Part shown: piece after piece, positions 58,001 to 64,000 of the stretch | How the letters are laid out: each line of letters opens with the position of its first letter | Position numbering within the stretch: position 1 is the first letter of the stretch | Assembly: GCF_902635505.1 (NCBI RefSeq) | Contig: NC_045427.1 | Coordinates: 135,145,960 to 135,209,959 of the forward strand | Length of the DNA: 64,000 nt | Direction: 5' to 3' | Source of the DNA: Sarcophilus harrisii | Lineage: Eukaryota; Chordata; Mammalia; Dasyuromorphia; Dasyuridae | Translations under genes and position numbers: made by a program | The notes under the pieces: generated by a model | The model's input: only the letters and a program-made list of their open reading frames with translations | Told to the model about the DNA's origin: nothing | Databases searched by the model: none

Positions 58001-61000
58001 CTTTCTTTCAGAAGCTGGACCGCTGCCTGTGTCCTTTGGAACAGAGAACATGGAGGAGGGCATGGGCTTTAGGAGTGGCCTCTTTTCTGGGGCCCCCTTG
58101 GGATTAGAGCCGTTTCTGAGGTGCAGGGGATAGGGGGAGGTGTTCCAACTGGGACTTAGTGTCTCTGGAACATATTCCCCTGGGATGGTCAAGTCAACCT
58201 GGGTGCCTGAGCTCAGCTTACAAACAAGTTCTCTGTGCTCCCTTTCCCCGGGCCAAAAGCTCTTCAAATACTCCCTGCCAAGATCCAGGGGATATCACCA
58301 TGCTTTGTCCTACGGCATCTCCAGCATCCCCGTATTCTCCCCACAACCGTGGTCAGGAAACCCTCCCCCATTTCTCTGTCCCTAAGCTTCATCTGGGACT
58401 GTTTAGAGGACTAAATGAAGACAGCAGGGAAGCCCATGAGAAATGGCAGCAGCAGCACAGGTTAGGAGGGAGTGGGACGAGGCTAGGGAGCAAATGGGCG
58501 GAGGTTCTTGGGATCGGAGCCAGGAGCAACGGGAACATCGGAAAGACAACAAGATCTAAATGTGTTGTCCACTGCCTGGGAACATGGGGACCACCCCACT
58601 ACCGTCAGGGGTGGGCCTCCACCCTCATCCGCTCTCCTAGGCTGGCTCACCCCAGGACCGTTTCCTTAGGATCTTTTCAGGGCTGCCTTGGTCCAGGCGT
58701 CCCCCGCCCCCTTCAGCTGGCCCATTGTGTGTGTCTGTGTGTGTGTCTGTGGAGTCATTGTTTCCCCACATCTGTGTATATGTGTATAAATTTCACCCTT
58801 CACGCCTCTCTTTTATTCTTCCAACTCTGAAGTAATTGTGCTCCCCATCACTCTTCTGTGTCAGTCTCTGCTTCATTGTCTCTTATTTCTGTCCCCGAGT
58901 CTCTCGGTCTCCATCCCTGCGTCCCTCTCACTGTGTCTGTCTGTCTGTCTGTCTTGTTCATCATCCCTGTGCTAAAGGCGGGCTCCAGGACCAGAGAAGC
59001 TCCCCCTCCCACATGCTGGAAATGTTGCTGGAAACTCTGAGTGGCCCCTCTCTGGTGCCAAAGGCTCCACAGGGCACGGAGAGAAAGCTGCTGGGAAAGT
59101 CTCTTGTGATCCCCTGGGACCCCCCGGACTCCTCCTCCCATACACACACTCCACCCTGAGCACTGAGACCATGGTCCCTGCCTGGCCTCTGCCTCCATCC
59201 CATCCTTGAAATGAGAACAGCAAGTCCCCATTCTGGGGAGATGGGCACCTCCTGACCAAATGACGTCCCCCCCCAATCTTTCCCCACCCCCAATCCCCAC
59301 AATACACATAAACACCCAACGTGAGGAGGGAGGGGAAAGAGCTAGAGAAAAAAGTATGACTTTTCCCTACACCCCACCCTGCGGCAAACAGGCCAGAGAT
59401 TGGAAACTCTGCTTGGTTCCCTCCCTTCTTCCTCTCTTCCCTCCCCGCCTCCCTCTCTCCAGCTTGCAGACTCCCTTCCTGCTGATTTGAGTTTTTTCTT
59501 TTTTATCTCTCTGTCCTCTCTATCTCACACCCACTCTCCAGTTCCCCATTTTTCTCTGCAACTCTTGATTCTGTCTCACTGCATCTCCTTCGTCCCCTCC
59601 CACCCACCCACCCACCCTGTAAGAGTCTTATTCTGCCTCAGTCACGAGGGAGAGAGAACACACCCCAGACTTCTCCCCTTCCTGGCAGCCTCCCCAGAGG
59701 CCCACAGCTGTGGGCTCAAGGTGGAGGCCAGAGGGAATGCTTTCTCCCTCACGGACACACTCCATCCTCTCCAGCAGCTCTCCTACAGGTAGGTGCCAAG
59801 GAAGAAGGGGAGGGGGCAAGGGAGGAGAGGCTGAGGTCAGGGAAGGGAGGGATCAAGGAGAGAGAACCAGCCAATCCCTCAAACTAGATGAAGGGAAGGC
59901 AGACTGGCTCCTCCCCCTGTAGTCCTCAGAAAATCGACTGGGCCCCCTTGCTATGCTCAGGGAAACTGAGGTACCAAGATGAAAAAATTGGGAAGAGCTG
60001 CCCCCAAAGCCTTGCTGTTCAAAGAAAATACAAGCTTTCCAAGGAAGCCTTTTCTCATTCCCTGGGGAGGAGAGGGATGTGGAATGGGGAAGAAGGAAAG
60101 AGCTGAGATTAACCACCACTGCCCCATTTATTTTCCCATGTATAAGTCCTGGAAAAGATCAAAAACAAGAAAAACTTCCAAGTGGCACCAGGTTGGTTGC
60201 TATGTCCCCTGAGTCAAAGCTTTAAATTGGTAAGGAACTTGCCAAAAGAGAGCGCGCATTCTCTCAAGCTCCTGGAAAGTGGACAACACTGATTTGGGAA
60301 TCAGACTTGGTCTACTACTGATCCTACCCTTACATCATCTGGTGGGATGGATGGACATTAAGGCCTTTTGCTTTCATTTCCCCCGAAATGAAGTCTCTCC
60401 CCTCTCTGTTCCCCCTCTTCCCCCATCTCTAACTCCTAGGAATATTGGTGCCAAGACTGTATAAGCCTGGGTAGGCAGGGTACATGCAAAGTCTTATTAC
60501 CCTAAGAGGCTAAAGTACCTGGATACATTCATAGACCCCTTCCCAGGGGGAGAGAGGTGGGATGGGGGAGGAAGTGTTGGGGGGAAGGAGATGGTTAGAA
60601 AATAGACCCTCCCCCATGAAAACAGCTTAATGACCAGGACAGGCATAGGGACTGGACCTGAAGCTCTCAGATAAGAAAACTCCTTCTTCCAATGCATACC
60701 CCCACCTCTAAGAGAGGTGCCGAAGAGAGAACTGTGGGGTTAAGTGACTGGCCGTGGCTTACAAAGGTAGGAAATGTCAGAGTCAGAACTGGAACCTTCC
60801 TGACTCCCCAGACTAGCTCTGCCACACTTAAAAATAAGGGAATTGCTCACGGGGAAATTATCCACTCTGAATCTTCCTAGGGATCAAGGAAGTCAGGGGA
60901 GGTCAAGAGAGGAGGATCCAGGGCCAAATGATGATGGTGATATGTAACAAAGCGTTGAGAAGTTAGGGCCTGGTACTTCTGGACTGCCAACTCTAAAGCT

Positions 61001-61819
61001 TTCCTAAATCATGCCTCAGTTTCCCCCTGCTCATTGCTAAGGAGAGAGAATTGCACAGGACTATGGCGTAAGTCTGTACTGCTAATGTGGCATTGCCCTC
61101 AGTCCTAATTGAATCCAGCTTGTGAATGCCTTCCTTCCCTCTCCTCCCACCCCCGAGTAGTCAGACGGGCACTCTCAGTTCAGAACCCCTGAGCCTAAGT
61201 AGCTCCCAACAAGGGTCTGCTTCCCCAACCTCCCTGACTCCTGGTACTTCCTTCCAAGTGAACAAGAGTGACAAACTCCCCACGTGAAAGCCCTGCCCAC
61301 GTGAAATCTCCGCTCTGACCATGGGCATGCACCTTCCCTGCACACAAAGCAGCTCTTTCCCAACACTGCCCTTTGTGAGTGTGGAAGCCACCCACCAATG
61401 GCTTGGACTCCATTCAGGAGGTACCAGTGTGACCCGAGCAAGTCGTGTGACTCCAGTTGGGGGTGGGATAGGTTGGAAGGAAGTTCTATGTCAGCCCAAG
61501 ATCTCAGCCTACACTTTATACTTAAGTTTTCAAGAAGAGCACTGGTTTTGACATCACCCTCACCCCAGCACAGGGACCACCTGCTGTTCCTCCCATCTTC
61601 TGCCTGCTTCTTCCCCTTCCCTCAGCCTCATGCCTCTGCCTAGTCTTCCTCCTCCGCACTGGCATCCTCATCTCCAAGTCTTTCATCCTGTCCCAACATC
61701 CCCTTTCTCTGGGGGCTTTGGGCTTTCTCCTCAGAGCTGGTCACCTCCCCTACACCCACTGCTGATTTCCAGGGACAAGCTTTTCTCTGCTATGATCTTG
61801 TTTCCAGGAGTAACAAGTG
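55071..61819. other. Intergenic upstream of SORBS3, GC- and CT-rich
   Basis: A MIR SINE lies near 55905-56060 ('tgggttagtggaaagcttcc', 'cttactagctgtgaaagtgg'). From about 57 kb onward the base composition becomes clearly GC-rich with long CT-rich tracts (59400-59660), which open many frames on both strands (up to 223 aa at 58159). None has similarity or splice structure I recognise. Possible regulatory clusters at 57.3 and 61.28 kb are described as findings. Confidence 0.5.
61281..61303. promoter_or_regulatory. Paired CACGTG E-boxes
   Basis: Two copies of CACGTGAAA begin at 61281 and 61298, 17 bp apart, each preceded by pyrimidines. CACGTG is the core site for USF, MYC/MAX and TFEB/MITF factors. 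About 1.9 kb upstream of the SORBS3 start codon. Function is inferred only from the motif. Confidence 0.4.
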
Positions 61820-62510
61820 CAGGTCAGGGAGAGAGACACAAATCTAGACACAGAGACAGAGGAAATGGAGAGAGAAAGAGACAAACAGGGAGGAAAGCAG
61901 AGGGAAAGATTTGTGGAAATGTCAGGAGAAAAACAGAAAAGGGAAAACAGAGGGAGGAAAGCAGAGAAGATAAAACAGGGAGAAAGACACATACATAGAG
62001 ACAGAGAGAAACACAGAGAGATAGAAAACAGACAGAAACACAGACACAGAGAAACATACATACATACATAAAGACAGAAATATACGTACAGAGAGAGACA
62101 TACAGAAAATAAAGACAGAGACTAATAGAGACAGAAACTCAGAAAACAGAAACACATACAGAGAGTTATACAGAAAACAGAGACAGAAACACATACAGAC
62201 ACACAAAGAAACGTAAACATAGAAACAGAGAAATACATGTATGAGAGAGACATACAGAAAATAAAGACAGAGACTAACAGAGACAGAAACACAGAAAACA
62301 GAAACACATACAGAGAGAGTTATACAGAAAACAGACGGAAATACATACATAGAAATAAACGTACAGAGACACAGAAAACAGAGAAACACATACAGAAAAC
62401 AGAAAGAGACAGAAACACATACAGAGACACAAAACAGACATACAGAAAAGCAGACAGGCAGACACATACACAGAGACACAGAGAGTGAGACAGAGACACA
62501 GAGAGATGCG
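61820..62510. repeat. GA/CA-rich array with ~152-bp higher-order period
   Basis: About 690 bp dominated by acagaga, acacagag and acatacag words. A larger unit beginning gagagagacatacagaaaat starts at 62091 and again at 62243 and runs in parallel for about 110 bp. Overlapping open frames on both strands, up to 224 aa, are low-complexity artefacts. Confidence 0.9.
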
Positions 62511-62984
62511 GGAGGAGAGCATCCCGGATTGAGGGCAGGCCAGTCTGCTTTGGCATTCTGAACTCCCCAGGGTCCCTGGGAAGGAAAGCAGAACAAGAAA
62601 GGCTATGACCATTTCATGTTTAGCTCCTGACTCAGGAAAGATGATTTCTCCCTTTCACCCCAGAGGCCCTGGCTGGTCTTGGTACGAAGGGGAGGGAGCC
62701 TGGCTGTCCTCCCTTAGGGCACATAGCCAGACCAGGCTAGTTCCCCTCCCTCCTTCCTGTGTGTTGCTGTGCCCAACAGCTGTTTCCATTTCTCTTTTTG
62801 GGGAGGAAGTCATAAAGTGCTTTGAGATCCCTGCGGGATGTGCCTGGATGACCGAGGCATTTCCCATGGTCCCCCGCTCCTTGCCATCCCTCTCCTCTCT
62901 TATCCTCTCCCCCACCCTGGTCCTCCACACCCCCTCTCCCCCACCCCTGCAGTTCCTGGGTCACTCAAACAAGCAGCTCATTGT
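62511..62984. other. Upstream flank of SORBS3
   Basis: GC-rich unique sequence. It holds an E-box CAGCTG near 62778 and CT-rich runs near 62890-62950. No certain element. Confidence 0.45.
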
Positions 62985-63214
62985 GCCTGATCCCGGCGGC
63001 TGAGGCGGCGCCAAGAGCAGGAGCTGGGACAGAGCTGATGGCCGGTGCCCGGGGGAGGAGTCTGCCTCTTGGGGCATCGGGAGTCCAGGTGACCTTCCAG
63101 ACACCCATCCACAGCCAGGAGGGACTGGGGCTTCTGGAGCCAATTCTAGTTTCCCCTCGTCCTTTCCCCAAGGGAGGATCGGTCCCCTCCGGGTCCGTGC
63201 GCCCCGGCCGCGCC
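62985..63214 (+). promoter_or_regulatory. SORBS3: CpG-rich 5' region of SORBS3
   Basis: The segment is conspicuously rich in CpG compared with the rest of the window, and the richness continues through the first coding exon. This is typical of a CpG-island promoter or 5' UTR. No TATA box or certain start site was identified. The reading frame of the SORBS3 start codon stays open upstream through this segment (see findings). The human gene has non-coding sequence before the start codon, so the true transcription start could also be further upstream. Confidence 0.55.
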
Positions 63215-63316
63215 ATGCAGTCCCCGTACTACAGCCTCCCCCCGGGGCTCAGCCTCACTGATTTCATCCCAGGCCGGCTCCAGGCGCAGACCTTGCCGCA
63301 CCGCCAAGGGACCCGG
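63215..63316 (+). CDS. SORBS3: SORBS3 (vinexin) first coding exon
   Basis: Vinexin is an adaptor at focal adhesions and cell junctions; its alpha form has a SoHo domain and three SH3 domains and binds vinculin. ATG at 63215 (G at -3) opens MQSPYYSLPPGLSLTDFIPG, then RLQAQTLPHRQGTR, and the exon ends in phase 0 at GTGAGT. Human vinexin begins MQGPPRSLRAGLSLDDFIPG and reaches RGTRV at the same distance, so start and exon end agree with the family. The gene continues beyond the window; the SoHo and SH3 exons are not visible. Confidence 0.92.
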
Positions 63317-63535
63317 GTGAGTAGGGCCCTCCGAGGGCAAGGGTGAGAGAGGGAGCCTGGCCCTGACCCGGGGAGGGGGGGACTATTTTAAGGGCAGGGG
63401 GTTGGGGAGGTAGAAATCCTTGGACTCTTCTTTCTCGATTCCACGCCTTCACCTGTTGGATTCTTGCTAGGCCCCCGGCATCCCCCAGGTGTGCAGTGAG
63501 CTGACCCCTCCTCGCTCCCTCCCTAACCGCAACAG
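63317..63535 (+). other. SORBS3 intron 1 (between coding exons)
   Basis: A 219-bp intron with GTGAGT donor and CGCAACAG acceptor. It contains a G-rich stretch after the donor and a MEF2-like string, CTATTTTAAG, near 63382; nothing else recognised. Confidence 0.8.
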
Positions 63536-63644
63536 GTGCCTGTGCTCCGGAACGGCGGCTCCAACACGCTCAACTTCCAGTTCCACGACCCGGCCCCCAG
63601 GACTGTGTGCAATGGGCACTCGGCTCCCAGAAGAGTCATCGCAG
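63536..63644 (+). CDS. SORBS3: SORBS3 second coding exon
   Basis: Encodes VPVLRNGGSNTLNFQFHDPA then PRTVCNGHSAPRRVIA, matching human VPVIRNGGSNTLNFQFHDPAPRTVCNG almost residue for residue. This is the strongest evidence for the gene call. The proposed donor is CAG/GTTTGC at 63644/63645, giving 109 nt and a phase-1 exit. The donor is acceptable but not strong, so the last few residues (RRVIA) are less certain than the rest. Confidence 0.9.
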
Positions 63645-64000
63645 GTTTGCTCGGCTCCGGTTATCCGTCCTCGTCAGAGCCCTCGCCTGCTTCCATCGCT
63701 CTAATCCCAAACCTTTGCTAGATAGATCCCTTGCTCCTTCCCAAGTCAGACGCTTCCTGAAAGACTGGTTAGACAGCAGGATAGAAAGTAGAAGATAAGC
63801 ACGGGCCCTTTTCCCTCCCGGCAGGGAGAGCGCCCGTATCTTTCTCCAGATATACGCTGGAGGGAGGGTGGTCCTGTCTCTGGTACCTCCCCAGGTCCCC
63901 ATCTCCCCAGAGCCAGCTAATGCAATTGCCTAGGTTGGGGCTGGCTTCTTTCTGCCTTTGCTAGAACCCCCCCATATATGCACATCCAAAATGTCATATA
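63645..64000 (+). other. SORBS3 intron 2, partial
   Basis: GC-rich intron sequence to the window end. Open frames on both strands here show no similarity I recognise. No repeat or RNA gene seen. Confidence 0.7.

Noticed and set aside
58159-58830. 223-aa open frame on the plus strand
   Set aside because: No similarity recognised and no supporting splice structure; GC-rich DNA with few stops explains it.
58848-59319. Cluster of minus-strand open frames (113-155 aa)
   Set aside because: Overlapping frames of GC-rich, CT/GA-biased sequence; no motif in any frame.
61922-62596. 224-aa open frame on the minus strand, with several overlapping ones
   Set aside because: It is the antisense reading of a GA/CA-rich simple-repeat array; the peptide is Cys/Val/Ser/Leu low complexity with no domain.

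Overview
This is vertebrate nuclear DNA, almost certainly from a marsupial. The host genes are intron-split and mammalian. The introns are full of marsupial-type repeats: tRNA-derived CORE SINEs ending in a 'cacttaaccccaattgcctcag' type tail, marsupial LINE-1 3' ends, old L2 and MIR pieces, and hAT miniature elements resembling OposCharlie1. There are no operons, prokaryotic genes or CRISPR arrays. An Australian marsupial is my guess from the SINE flavour; the species is not proven.

Bases 1-46367 hold the 3' part of PPP3CC on the + strand, the gene for the gamma catalytic subunit of calcineurin. Eleven coding exons are visible, numbered 4 to 14 by comparison with the 14-exon calcineurin A genes. 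All have consistent AG/GT boundaries and phases and together encode about 420 residues. They carry half of the metallophosphatase site, the calcineurin-B-binding helix, the calmodulin-binding segment, a 30-nt micro-exon and the autoinhibitory segment. The last exon ends in an unusual tandem hexapeptide array (GSSVTK). Exons 1-3 lie before the window.

Intron 4 (11.4 kb) and intron 8 (14.3 kb) are nests of transposons. They include two half-L1 (HAL1-like) copies in opposite orientation, two OposCharlie1-like copies in opposite orientation, several short LINE-1 insertions with clear target-site duplications, and a decayed gammaretrovirus-like fossil. Exons 5-8 therefore sit between inverted repeats.

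Bases 46368-62980 are the PPP3CC 3' UTR (end not determined) and intergenic DNA. Recent LINE-1 becomes scarce here, and composition shifts from AT-rich to GC-rich and CT-rich near 57 kb. A 0.7-kb GA/CA-rich array lies at 61.8-62.5 kb.

From about 62985 a CpG-rich segment leads into the first coding exons of SORBS3 (vinexin), also on the + strand. PPP3CC followed by SORBS3 is the human 8p21 gene order, which supports the gamma-isoform call. No wholly novel gene system was found. The points most worth checking are the repeat-expanded calcineurin tail, the inverted repeats around exons 5-8, and the shared structure of the two half-L1 copies.
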